64,000 bases of DNA from NCBI RefSeq assembly GCF_016427605.1, contig NZ_JAELXQ010000002.1:766032-830031 (forward strand). The letters are read 5' to 3'. Positions 1 to 8,301 of the stretch are shown one piece after another. The number at the start of each line of letters is the position of its first letter. Within the stretch, counting starts at the first letter, position 1. The position numbers and the translations under genes were made by a program. The notes under the pieces were generated by a model. The model was not told the DNA's origin and ran no database searches. It was given only the letters and a program-made list of their open reading frames with translations. This DNA comes from Ochrobactrum sp. Q0168. GTDB lineage: Bacteria > Pseudomonadota > Alphaproteobacteria > Rhizobiales > Rhizobiaceae.

Positions 1-1059
1 GGCAAGGGCCTCGTCGACCGTGCGGGCGCGGAAGTTGCCAAGCGACTGAAGGGCGCGCGCGTTGCCATCGTCACCGATGAAAATGTCGCCAGGGCGCATC
101 TTGAGCGGCTGCGGACAAGCTTTGGCAATGCCGGTATAGAAGCCACGCCCGTTATTGTGGCACCGGGCGAAAAGTCTAAATCCTTTGCGACGCTTGAAAC
201 CGTCACCAATGCCATTCTGGCGGCCCGGCTGGAGCGCGGCGATGCGCTGGTGGCTTTCGGCGGCGGGGTAGTGGGTGACCTGTCCGGCTTTGTGGCGGGG
301 ATCGTGCGGCGCGGCATGAATTTCGTGCAGATGCCGACCTCGCTTCTGGCGCAAGTGGATTCCTCGGTTGGCGGCAAAACGGGCATCAACACCGCTTACG
401 GCAAGAACCTCGTCGGCGTTTTCTACCAGCCGCAGCTGGTGCTGGCCGATACCGACGTGCTGGATACGCTGAGCCCGCGTGAATTCCGGGCCGGTTACGC
501 GGAAGTCGCCAAATATGGTCTCATCGACCGCCCGGATTTTTTCGCCTGGCTGGAGAAAAACTGGCAGGAGGTTTTTGCCGGTGGTGCGGCGCGCACCGAA
601 GCAATTGCCGAATCCTGCCGTTCCAAGGCCGCTGTGGTGGCGCGCGACGAGCGCGAAACGGGTGACCGCGCGCTGCTTAATCTCGGGCACACATTCGGCC
701 ACGCGCTGGAGACGGCGACGGGATACGATTCCAGCCGTCTGGTGCATGGCGAGGGCGTCGCCATCGGCATGGCGCTGGCGCATCGTTTTTCGGTGAAGAT
801 GAATCTGGCCGGTGTGGAGGCGGCGGAGCGGGTCGAGGCGCATCTGAAGGCTGTCGGCCTGCCGACCGCGCTTGGCGAGGTGCCGGGTGGCTTGCCGCCT
901 GCGGAAAAGCTGATGGATTATATCGCGCAGGACAAGAAAGTGGCGCGCGGCGCGCTCACCTTCATTCTCACCCACGGGATCGGCCAGTCCTTCATCGCGA
1001 AGGATGTGCCGCCCGCTGCCGTGCTGGAGTTTCTGAAAGAACGTCTTAACGCCGCTTGA
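1..1059 (+). CDS. aroB: 3-dehydroquinate synthase, 5' end cut by window edge
   Basis: Converts DAHP to 3-dehydroquinate, the second step of the shikimate pathway, in the cytoplasm. The reading frame is open from base 1, so the gene begins upstream; 352 residues are visible, nearly the whole protein. NAD-binding [11 protein letters not shown], the [17 protein letters not shown] stretch, and metal-ligand motifs [11 protein letters not shown] and HGEGVAIGM are all present in the right order. A GTG at 157 lies inside the protein and is not the start. aroK is the usual upstream neighbour in this group but is outside the window. The stop abuts the end of the convergent bolA-like gene with no gap. 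Confidence 0.96.
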   Translation, partial: GKGLVDRAGAEVAKRLKGARVAIVTDENVARAHLERLRTSFGNAGIEATPVIVAPGEKSKSFATLETVTNAILAARLERGDALVAFGGGVVGDLSGFVAGIVRRGMNFVQMPTSLLAQVDSSVGGKTGINTAYGKNLVGVFYQPQLVLADTDVLDTLSPREFRAGYAEVAKYGLIDRPDFFAWLEKNWQEVFAGGAARTEAIAESCRSKAAVVARDERETGDRALLNLGHTFGHALETATGYDSSRLVHGEGVAIGMALAHRFSVKMNLAGVEAAERVEAHLKAVGLPTALGEVPGGLPPAEKLMDYIAQDKKVARGALTFILTHGIGQSFIAKDVPPAAVLEFLKERLNAA

Positions 1060-1374
1060 TCAGCGGCGCGTCGGTTCGCCGGGCGCGGACGGTTCCAGCG
1101 CCAGCGCATGAACGCCGTTGTCCAGCTCGTCTTTAAGGACCTCGTTGATGGCGCGATGACGCTGGACGCGACTGAGACCGGTAAAAGCATCGGAGACGAT
1201 CCGGACACGAAAATGCGTCTCGCCGGAGCCATCAAAAGCGGCATGGTGATCGCTGTCGTGATGATGATGGCCAGCGTGAAGGTGGCTTTCATTAATGATT
1301 TCAAGCCATTCTGGTGCAAAAGCTGCGGTCAGTTTCGCTTCCATCACGTCTTGTTTGCTATTGTGAATGGACAT
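1060..1374 (-). CDS. BolA family protein
   Basis: Small 104-residue BolA-fold protein. BolA proteins partner with monothiol glutaredoxins in iron-sulfur or iron regulation. The BolA signature is the segment SHLHAGHHHHDSDHHAAFDG followed by ETHFRVRIVSDAF and the helix LSRVQRHRAINEVLKDEL. The histidine-rich insertion fits the metal-ligand loop seen in rhizobial BolA proteins. The ATG at 1374 has a plausible GGGAGAA upstream. It converges on aroB with no intergenic space. Whether it is BolA1 or the MbfR/BolA2 type cannot be decided from sequence alone. Confidence 0.9.
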   Translation of the reverse strand: MSIHNSKQDVMEAKLTAAFAPEWLEIINESHLHAGHHHHDSDHHAAFDGSGETHFRVRIVSDAFTGLSRVQRHRAINEVLKDELDNGVHALALEPSAPGEPTRR

Positions 1375-1562
1375 TTGGGCTCGTTCTCCCCATATACACG
1401 CTGTGCTTCATATAGACTCAAGCCCCCTCGGCCCAAGGTGGGGCAAATCCGCACAGGAACCCGATCCGCTTCAAAATTTCGCCCAGTTGAAATGGCCAAA
1501 AGCCCGACCGGACGAAATGTCAATTCTTGTTTAGCAACCCCTTAATCCGCATAATTGATTCG

Positions 1563-2192
1563 ATGACCACGAACTCCAAACTTTTCGACAGTATCCGCAT
1601 CCGCCCGAAGAAGACGCAGGAGGCCAAGTCCAGCGGCCCTTGCTGCCAATGGGACGGTTGTGACAAGCCTGGCACGCATCGCGCGCCGGTCGGACGCATG
1701 CGCGAAGGGGAATATTTCCACTTCTGCATCGATCACGTGCGGGAATATAATAAGAATTTCAACTATTTCTCCGGCCTTGCCGATGGAGATATCGCCAAGT
1801 TCCAGAAGGACGCCGTCACCGGCCATCGTCCGACCTGGTCGACGGCCGCGAATTCGACAGCCAAGGCGCGCACCTCGCCGGACATGGCCAAGATGCGTTC
1901 CGGTTCGGCCTCCTATCACAATCGCATCCGTGATCCGTTCAATTTCGTGAAGGACGCAAAGGGGCAGGCGCCCAGCGCGACAGCCAAGCGCAAGCCGCGT
2001 ACGCTGGAAATCAAAGCGCTCGCCACGCTCGGGCTTGAACCGAATTCGACTAGCGATAAAATCAAGGCGCGCTATAAAGAGCTGGTAAAGCAGCACCATC
2101 CCGATGCGAATGGTGGTGACCGCGGTTCGGAAGAGAGATTCCGCGATGTCATTCAGGCTTATCAATTGCTCAAGCAGGCAGGTTTTTGCTAG
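1563..2192 (+). CDS. J-domain (DnaJ-like) protein
   Basis: 209-residue cytoplasmic co-chaperone-like protein with a C-terminal J domain. The last 60 residues carry LGLEPNSTSDKIKARYKELV and the diagnostic HPD in KQHHPDANGGD. The first half has a conserved Cys/His patch (CCQWDGC near residue 24, then HFCIDHVREYNKNFNYF) that may bind zinc; this arrangement is familiar from alphaproteobacterial DnaJ-like proteins next to cobS. I chose the ATG at 1563 (MTTNSKLF) over the in-frame codon at 1527, which would add 12 residues with no family precedent. It precedes cobS in the same direction. Confidence 0.9.
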   Translation: MTTNSKLFDSIRIRPKKTQEAKSSGPCCQWDGCDKPGTHRAPVGRMREGEYFHFCIDHVREYNKNFNYFSGLADGDIAKFQKDAVTGHRPTWSTAANSTAKARTSPDMAKMRSGSASYHNRIRDPFNFVKDAKGQAPSATAKRKPRTLEIKALATLGLEPNSTSDKIKARYKELVKQHHPDANGGDRGSEERFRDVIQAYQLLKQAGFC

Positions 2193-2307
2193 AGCATGAG
2201 AGATTGGCCAGTCTTGAACTGGCCGGTTTTCGGTTGATTAAGTCGCGCTGTGGCTCAAGCCGCATTTATGCGACGCCAGATGTTTTCATCTGGCTGCAAG
2301 ATGCTCT
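2191..2307 (+). other. cloverleaf-like multi-hairpin element between the DnaJ-like gene and cobS
   Basis: A perfect 7-bp closing stem (AGAGCAT at 2191-2197 with ATGCTCT at 2301-2307) encloses at least three hairpins: GGCCAGT/ACTGGCC near 2205-2223, a GTCGC/GCGAC arm with an inner GGC/GCC stem near 2238-2271, and GCCAGATG/CATCTGGC near 2273-2293. It overlaps the stop of the upstream gene. The AGAGCAT ends resemble other short dispersed elements in this window, so it may be a repeat; a structured cobS leader is the alternative. Confidence 0.5.
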
Positions 2308-2416
2308 GACGGACATTCTCCTGCCGCGCTCACAAGCGCGGATTCAAGCATGGATGCCCGCAACGAACGACGGAAGGGGCATACCACCGGCTTGCCGGAT
2401 TTTATGCCCCGGATGA

Positions 2417-3451
<1,035 letters not shown>

Positions 3452-3569
3452 TGCAGCTCTCCCGAGGGCGGAGATCGCTTTCGGGGCGAGACATGCATAG
3501 AGACAATTGACGATGCCTGTCGCCGCCATGGCGGCAGGGCCTTGATTTGATGGGAAGCGAGATAGGCAT

Positions 3570-5486
3570 ATGTCAGGCCAGATGTCAGGAATGGGCGACA
3601 ATTCGCGTGAGCGCAAGCCGGGGCCGGTAGATTCCGAGCCGTTCAAGCGCGCGATCACGGCTTGCATGCGCGCCATTTCCGGCGAAAACGAGCTGGAAGT
3701 GGCGTTCAGCAATGATCGCCCCGCTCTGACGGCCAATCGCGCCCGACTGCCCGATCTGCCGAAGCGTCCGACCGCGCACGATATCGCCGTAACCCGCGGC
3801 CTCGGCGACTCGATGGCGTTGCGTCAGGCGCGCCACAATCCCCGCATTCATGCGAGTCTTGCGCCGGAAGGCAAGCAGGCCCGCGCCATTTATGATGCCG
3901 TCGAACAGGCCCGTGTCGAGGCCATCGGCGCGCGCGCCATGGCAGGCGTTGCCGACAATCTGGCGACCATGCTGGCCGATAAATATGCCAAGGCGAATTT
4001 CTCCGCCGTGACGGACAAGGAAGATGCGCCGCTTGAAGAAGCGGTGTCGCTCTTGTTGCGCGAAAAGCTGACCGGACGGGCGGCGCCTGCGGAAGCGGGC
4101 CAGGTGCTGGAGCTGTGGCGTGACTGGATCGAGCAGAAGGCTGGCGGCGATCTGGCGCGTCTTGGTGAAAATCTCGACGACCAGCAGGCTTTTGCGCGCA
4201 CTGTGCGCGATATGCTCGCTTCCATGGACATGGCTGAAGAGCTGTCGCAGGAAGAGCCGAGCGACGATCAGGAGCAGAACGAGGAACAGACGCCGGATTC
4301 CGACGAGAACGAGGAAGGCGGCGACGAGAGCCAGGAAGGTTCCGATTCGGCTGAAAGCGAAGAATCGGACAGTTCCAGCGAAGAAGGCGAGCAGGGCGAG
4401 ATGGACGCCGCCGATGCGTCGGCCGACGACATGGACGATAGCGAGGATATCGACGCGGAAACGCCGGGCGATACGCGCCGTCCAAACCAGCCTTTCGCCA
4501 ATTTTGCCGAGCAGATCGACTACAAGGTTTTCACGCGCGAATTCGACGAGGAAGTCGAGGCGACGGATCTGTGCGACGAGGCGGAGCTCGACCGTCTGCG
4601 CAGCTTTCTCGACAAGCAGCTTGCCAATTTGCAGGGCGTGGTTGGCCGTCTCGCTAATCGCCTGCAGCGCCGCCTGATGGCGCAGCAGAGCCGTTCCTGG
4701 GATTTCGATCTGGAAGAGGGCTATCTCGACTCGGCACGTCTCGTGCGCATCGTGATCGATCCGACCCAGCCTCTATCCTACAAGATGGAGCGCGACACGG
4801 ATTTCCGCGATACGGTGGTGACGCTGGTGCTGGATAATTCCGGTTCCATGCGTGGTCGTCCGATCACGGTTGCGGCCACCTGTGCGGATATTCTGGCCCG
4901 CACGCTGGAACGTTGCGGCGTGAAGGTCGAGATTCTCGGTTTCACGACCAAGGCCTGGAAGGGCGGTCAGTCGCGCGAGGCATGGCTATCGCGTGGCAAG
5001 CCGGCAAATCCGGGTCGCCTCAACGATCTGCGCCACATCGTCTATAAGAGCGCTGACGCGCCATGGCGTCGCGCACGGCGCAATCTGGGCCTGATGATGC
5101 GCGAAGGGCTTCTCAAGGAGAATATCGACGGTGAAGCGCTGATTTGGGCGCATCAGCGCCTGTTGGGCCGTCCCGAGCAGCGCAAGATCCTGATGATGAT
5201 ATCGGACGGCGCGCCGGTGGATGATTCCACGCTGTCGGTCAATCCGGGCAACTATCTGGAACGGCATCTGCGCGCCGTGATTGAAGAAATCGAAACGCGC
5301 TCGCCGGTCGAGCTGATCGCCATCGGTATCGGCCACGATGTGACCCGCTATTACCGCCGTGCCGTGACGATTGTCGATGCGGAAGAGCTGGCAGGCGCGA
5401 TGACCGAGCAGCTTGCATCCCTGTTCGAGGGACAGGGCGCGGCAGCAGCCGGTAATGGCAAACGCCGGGCTGGCGGAAGACGTTAA
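3570..5486 (+). CDS. cobT: aerobic cobaltochelatase subunit CobT
   Basis: Second AAA-associated subunit of aerobic cobaltochelatase, working with CobS as a chaperone-like complex on CobN. 638 residues. The N-terminal third is helical and binds CobS. A highly acidic Asp/Glu/Ser linker spans roughly residues 228-300. The C-terminal von Willebrand A domain (from about residue 415) contains the metal-ion site DNSGSM near residue 422 and ends in a basic tail [11 protein letters not shown]. The acidic linker plus VWA arrangement parallels BchD/ChlD of magnesium chelatase. Expression is probably linked to cobS; the transcript ends at the hairpin beginning at 5490. Confidence 0.96.
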   Translation: MSGQMSGMGDNSRERKPGPVDSEPFKRAITACMRAISGENELEVAFSNDRPALTANRARLPDLPKRPTAHDIAVTRGLGDSMALRQARHNPRIHASLAPEGKQARAIYDAVEQARVEAIGARAMAGVADNLATMLADKYAKANFSAVTDKEDAPLEEAVSLLLREKLTGRAAPAEAGQVLELWRDWIEQKAGGDLARLGENLDDQQAFARTVRDMLASMDMAEELSQEEPSDDQEQNEEQTPDSDENEEGGDESQEGSDSAESEESDSSSEEGEQGEMDAADASADDMDDSEDIDAETPGDTRRPNQPFANFAEQIDYKVFTREFDEEVEATDLCDEAELDRLRSFLDKQLANLQGVVGRLANRLQRRLMAQQSRSWDFDLEEGYLDSARLVRIVIDPTQPLSYKMERDTDFRDTVVTLVLDNSGSMRGRPITVAATCADILARTLERCGVKVEILGFTTKAWKGGQSREAWLSRGKPANPGRLNDLRHIVYKSADAPWRRARRNLGLMMREGLLKENIDGEALIWAHQRLLGRPEQRKILMMISDGAPVDDSTLSVNPGNYLERHLRAVIEEIETRSPVELIAIGIGHDVTRYYRRAVTIVDAEELAGAMTEQLASLFEGQGAAAAGNGKRRAGGRR

Positions 5487-5489
5487 AAT

Positions 5490-5515
5490 AAAAAGGGGCT
5501 GATAAGCCCCTTTTT
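5490..5515. terminator. bidirectional terminator between cobT and the queuosine-precursor transporter
   Basis: GGGGCT (5495-5500), loop GATA, AGCCCC (5505-5510), flanked by an A run on the left and five T on the right, so it can stop transcripts from both sides. It overlaps the TAA stop of the minus-strand transporter gene. Confidence 0.85.
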
Positions 5516-6170
5516 ATGCCTTCTCTACGGTCGCCCGACCGGCTGCATACAGAGTTGGGGCGAATATGGCGAGGATTGCGCCATAGGGAATCAGCATCAG
5601 CGTTCCCATGATGACCTTCACGAAGAAATCACCGAAGGCGAGTGACGCCCAAAGCGGCACGCCAAGACCGAGGAACGATGCCGGTTCCGACAGTGACGAA
5701 TCAGGCATTCCCGTCAGCTTATCGATCCACGCAAAGCCCGCCGCAAAAGCGATCGAGAAGAACAGGATCGTGTCCAGCACCGAGCCGAACATGGCGGCGG
5801 CGAAGGGCGCTTTCCACCAGGTCTTGCGGCGCAGGCGGTCGAAGACGGAGATGTCCATCAGCTGTGCCAGCAGAAAGGCTGAGCCTGAAGCAATGGCGAT
5901 GCGGGGCGTTGCCAGCCAGATCGACATGACGACGCCGAGCACGAAACCCGCATAGACCACCTTGCGCGCTGCGGCGGGCCCGAAGCGGCGATTCGTCAGA
6001 TCATTGACCAGAAAGGCGACCGGATAGGTGAAGGCGCCATAGGTCAGCACTTCGCCGAGGCCGAAATGCTGGAAAGGATACTGGACCAGAATATTCGATG
6101 CGGCGACCGCCACGCACATGGCCAGTATAGCCGGCAAAAGCCGGGACAATACAGGATTTTCAATAGGCAT
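5514..6170 (-). CDS. yhhQ: queuosine precursor transporter (VUT / YhhQ family)
   Basis: Inner-membrane protein of about 218 residues, six or so hydrophobic helices, family DUF165/VUT; E. coli YhhQ imports preQ0/preQ1 for queuosine tRNA modification. Family features include NILVQYPF, TYPVAFLVNDLTNRRFG and the C-terminal DFFVKVIMGTLMLIPYGAI. I start it at ATG 6170 (MPIENPV), not at the in-frame TTG at 6233, because the latter would translate through the rpmB terminator. The start codon and its AGGA ribosome-binding site lie inside a preQ1-I-like aptamer (6168-6196), which independently supports the substrate assignment. Confidence 0.9.
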   Translation of the reverse strand: MPIENPVLSRLLPAILAMCVAVAASNILVQYPFQHFGLGEVLTYGAFTYPVAFLVNDLTNRRFGPAAARKVVYAGFVLGVVMSIWLATPRIAIASGSAFLLAQLMDISVFDRLRRKTWWKAPFAAAMFGSVLDTILFFSIAFAAGFAWIDKLTGMPDSSLSEPASFLGLGVPLWASLAFGDFFVKVIMGTLMLIPYGAILAIFAPTLYAAGRATVEKA

Positions 6171-6196
6171 TTTTTTATCCTGGGTGATGGAACCAG
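6168..6196 (-). promoter_or_regulatory. preQ1-I-like riboswitch overlapping the yhhQ start codon
   Basis: Read on the minus strand the element is CTGG (P1), TTC, CAT (P2), CACC, CCAG (P1 return), GATAAAAAA (A-rich tail), then ATG. CTGG/CCAG closes P1, and CAT can pair with the ATG start codon to make the H-type pseudoknot. This matches the known preQ1-I architecture: short stem, ACCC before the closing strand and an A-rich tail re-entering the loop. Ligand binding would hide both the AGGA Shine-Dalgarno sequence and the start codon, giving translational repression. The downstream gene is a preQ1/preQ0 transporter, as expected. Confidence 0.78.
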
Positions 6197-6228
6197 CAAA
6201 AAAGGCCGACAAACTGTCAGCCTTTTTT
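6197..6228 (-). terminator. rpmB terminator, directly upstream of the preQ1 aptamer
   Basis: Stem AGGC-GACA / TGTC-GCCT with 3-base loop, flanked by runs of A and T. On the minus strand the internal mismatch becomes a U-G wobble, so the hairpin is better on the rpmB strand. The U-tract runs almost directly into the riboswitch at 6196. Confidence 0.8.
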
Positions 6229-6242
6229 GTCAAATCTTCAAG

Positions 6243-6285
6243 ACTGGTATTCTGTCCGAAGCATAATCCTTTTCGAAAAGCCGTT
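6243..6285. repeat. possible partial copy of a dispersed palindrome
   Basis: Contains GCATAATCC next to the palindrome CTTTTCGAAAAG, both reminiscent of the palindromes at 11107 and 52751. Lies between rpmB and its terminator. Weaker match than the other two copies. Confidence 0.35.
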
Positions 6286-6313
6286 AAACCAGATGGCCTT
6301 TCGGGATTATTGC

Positions 6314-6607
6314 TTAGGCAGCGGCTTCAGCCTGCTTCTTCGCGATCTGGCGCTTCAGAAGACGAGCGCGCTGCGACAGTTCCTTGTCGTCAGACTTGAC
6401 GAGGAAAGCGTCGAGGCCGCCGCGATGTTCAACCGAACGCAGGGCGTTGGCAGACACGCGCAGACGATAGCTCTGGCCGAGTGCTTCAGAGATCAGGGTA
6501 ACATTGCAGAGGTTCGGCAGAAAGCGGCGACGCGTCTTGTTGTTCGCGTGGCTGACATTGTTGCCGTACTGGACCGACTTGCCGGTCAATTCACAAGCGC
6601 GGGACAT
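6314..6607 (-). CDS. rpmB: 50S ribosomal protein L28
   Basis: Large-subunit ribosomal protein bL28, 97 residues, the usual alphaproteobacterial length with a short C-terminal extension. Starts [20 protein letters not shown], the classic L28 N-terminus, followed by [10 protein letters not shown] and [20 protein letters not shown]. Rich in Lys and Arg, cytoplasmic. It stands alone, without rpmG next to it. The queuosine-precursor transporter follows on the same strand behind a strong terminator. Confidence 0.97.
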   Translation of the reverse strand: MSRACELTGKSVQYGNNVSHANNKTRRRFLPNLCNVTLISEALGQSYRLRVSANALRSVEHRGGLDAFLVKSDDKELSQRARLLKRQIAKKQAEAAA

Positions 6608-6966
6608 TTTGGTCTCACCTTCAATTTTGTTTTCTCAGGCCCCGACCCGAATGTCCGAATTCAAGCATTCAAAGCAATTTAATGCTGCTGGCGCGCGGTT
6701 TCGGACAGGCGGCCTATTGGGAAAGTCGCGTTTCTATAGTGACAGGAGCGCTTGCAGTCAAGTGAGATTCCGCCGCGATGCCGTCCCAGCGCGGTTTTAG
6801 GGCATTCGCATCGCCTTCACGAAACGTTGCGATCATAACTTCGCCGGTTTTGCCTGTTGCACAGATACTGTATCGAAGAATCTCTCGCAACTTTTTGACA
6901 GCTCAATGTGGTTGAAAACCATAGGTCCGCAACTCCGGGGCCGGGACGCAGAAAGGAACGCCGAAT
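6608..6966. other. intergenic region between rpmB and the DUF3108 gene
   Basis: 359 bases of divergent promoter region with no convincing ORF. A TTGACA at 6895-6900 could be a -35 element for the plus-strand gene, but no good -10 follows. Nothing else recognised. Confidence 0.5.
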
Positions 6967-7782
6967 ATGATCGAGCCGCCACTTTTATTGAAACCCGTAG
7001 CAAAACGGCTGAAAGGCTTTGTTCTGTTGTCATATGCAGGTTTCGCGCTGACCGCAGGGGCAGCACAGGCGGACGATCTCTACAGAACCGATTACGAAAT
7101 ATCGATTTTCGGCCTTTCCATCGCGCGCGCCGCCACCGAGACGACGGTTAGCGGCTCCCGATATAATCTGAACGGCAATTTCAAGACGTCCGGTCTGGCG
7201 CGCGTTTTCGATGACACCAAAGGCACCGTGCATGTCACCGGCAATGCGGTCAAAGGGCAGGTCATTCCAAGCACCTTCGATCTCGATTACAAGCACGGGC
7301 GCAAAAACAAGCGCACGACCATTCGTTTTGCCAATGGCAATGTCGTGGCTGCGGAAAACCAGCCTCCGGTGAAAAAACGCGATCCATGGGTGGAGACGTC
7401 TCCGCAGGATCTGCTCAATGTCAGTGATGCGCTAAGCGCCCTGATGATTCCAGCCACCGATCCGCGTTCGGTCTGCAATCGCACGCTGAGCGTGTTTGAC
7501 GGGCAGACGCGCGCCGACATCAAGCTTTCCTTCAACGGCACCGAATCGTTCACCGCTGATGGCTTTACCGGCGAGTCCGTCATCTGCTCGGCCAAGTTCA
7601 TTCCCATTTCCGGCTATCAGAAGGGCAAGAAGTCGATCGATTATCTGGCCAATAAGAGCCGGATCAGCGTTTCCTTCGCCTCCTTGGGCAATTCGGGCAT
7701 CTATGCGCCGGTGGTGGCGCGGATCGGCACACAGATCGGCACGCTGAAAATCACCGCCACGCGCTTCGAGAAGGTGAATTAA
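6967..7782 (+). CDS. DUF3108 domain exported protein
   Basis: 271-residue protein with an N-terminal hydrophobic segment (LKGFVLLSYAGFALTAGAAQA) ending in an AQA-D signal peptidase site near residue 35, so probably periplasmic. The mature part is beta-rich: YRTDYEISIFGLSIARAATET, KTSGLARVFDDTKG and the C-terminal VARIGTQIGTLKITATRFE fit DUF3108. Function unknown in the family. ATG at 6967 is preceded by AAAGGAA. The placement divergent to rpmB is familiar from related alphaproteobacteria. Two cysteines (near VCNRTL and VICSAKF) could form a disulfide. Confidence 0.85.
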   Translation: MIEPPLLLKPVAKRLKGFVLLSYAGFALTAGAAQADDLYRTDYEISIFGLSIARAATETTVSGSRYNLNGNFKTSGLARVFDDTKGTVHVTGNAVKGQVIPSTFDLDYKHGRKNKRTTIRFANGNVVAAENQPPVKKRDPWVETSPQDLLNVSDALSALMIPATDPRSVCNRTLSVFDGQTRADIKLSFNGTESFTADGFTGESVICSAKFIPISGYQKGKKSIDYLANKSRISVSFASLGNSGIYAPVVARIGTQIGTLKITATRFEKVN

Positions 7783-7797
7783 AAAACCACCGAGCGA

Positions 7798-8223
7798 TCA
7801 GTGTGCCGGGTGCAGGCACTCGTCGTGATTGCCCAGAATCTCGATCACCCGGCATTGGTCGATGCGGCCATGGGCGGTACATTCCAGCATTCGCTGCAGT
7901 TCCGTCTTCAGCGACAGAAGCTTGGCGATACGATGCTCGACCTCAACAAGGCGGGCCCGGGCGATGGCGTCTGCCGTTGCGCAGGATTGATCGGGGTTGT
8001 CCTGCAAATCGAGCAATGTGCGGATTGAATCCACTTCAAAACCCAGATCGCGCGCGTGGCGGATGAATAAAAGCCGCTCAACATCGCGCTTGTCATAAAG
8101 ACGGCGATTGCCTTGCGTGCGCGGCGGCACCGGCAGCAGACCGATCTGCTCATAATAGCGAATGGTCGGCACCTTGACGCCGCTAGCCTTGGAGGCTTCG
8201 CCGATCGGGAGGCTGTTTGTCAT
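7798..8223 (-). CDS. MerR family heavy-metal regulator (CadR/ZntR/PbrR type)
   Basis: 141-residue metal-sensing activator/repressor. N-terminal winged helix-turn-helix: LPIGEASKASGVKVPTIRYYEQIGLLP. A coiled-coil dimer helix follows. Metal ligands expected for the Zn/Cd/Pb group are present: Cys in NPDQSCATAD, Cys in MLECTAHG, Cys in RIDQCRVIE and the C-terminal NHDECLHPAH. The extended His/Cys tail resembles CadR. It is divergent to the P-type ATPase, with a MerR operator dyad in the shared promoter, so it almost certainly controls that pump. Exact metal specificity is not determined. Confidence 0.92.
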   Translation of the reverse strand: MTNSLPIGEASKASGVKVPTIRYYEQIGLLPVPPRTQGNRRLYDKRDVERLLFIRHARDLGFEVDSIRTLLDLQDNPDQSCATADAIARARLVEVEHRIAKLLSLKTELQRMLECTAHGRIDQCRVIEILGNHDECLHPAH

Positions 8224-8230
8224 TTTTCTC

Positions 8231-8260
8231 TTGCTCCTCTAGTCACTAGAGGATGTAGAC
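8231..8260 (+). promoter_or_regulatory. MerR-type operator/promoter of the zinc/cadmium ATPase gene
   Basis: TTGCTC (-35, 8231-8236) is separated by an over-long 19-base spacer from TAGACC (-10 position, 8256-8261). The spacer region is a perfect dyad CCTCTAGT-C-ACTAGAGG (8236-8252). A lengthened spacer containing a dyad is the hallmark of promoters activated by MerR-family DNA twisting. Confidence 0.85.
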
Positions 8261-8301
8261 CTTGTTCAGGACAATTCAAGAGTGCTCCGAAAGGGCAGGT
8301 C

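Noticed and set aside
5514..6233. Longer yhhQ start at TTG 6233
   Set aside because: It would translate through the rpmB terminator and the riboswitch; ATG 6170 has a ribosome-binding site.
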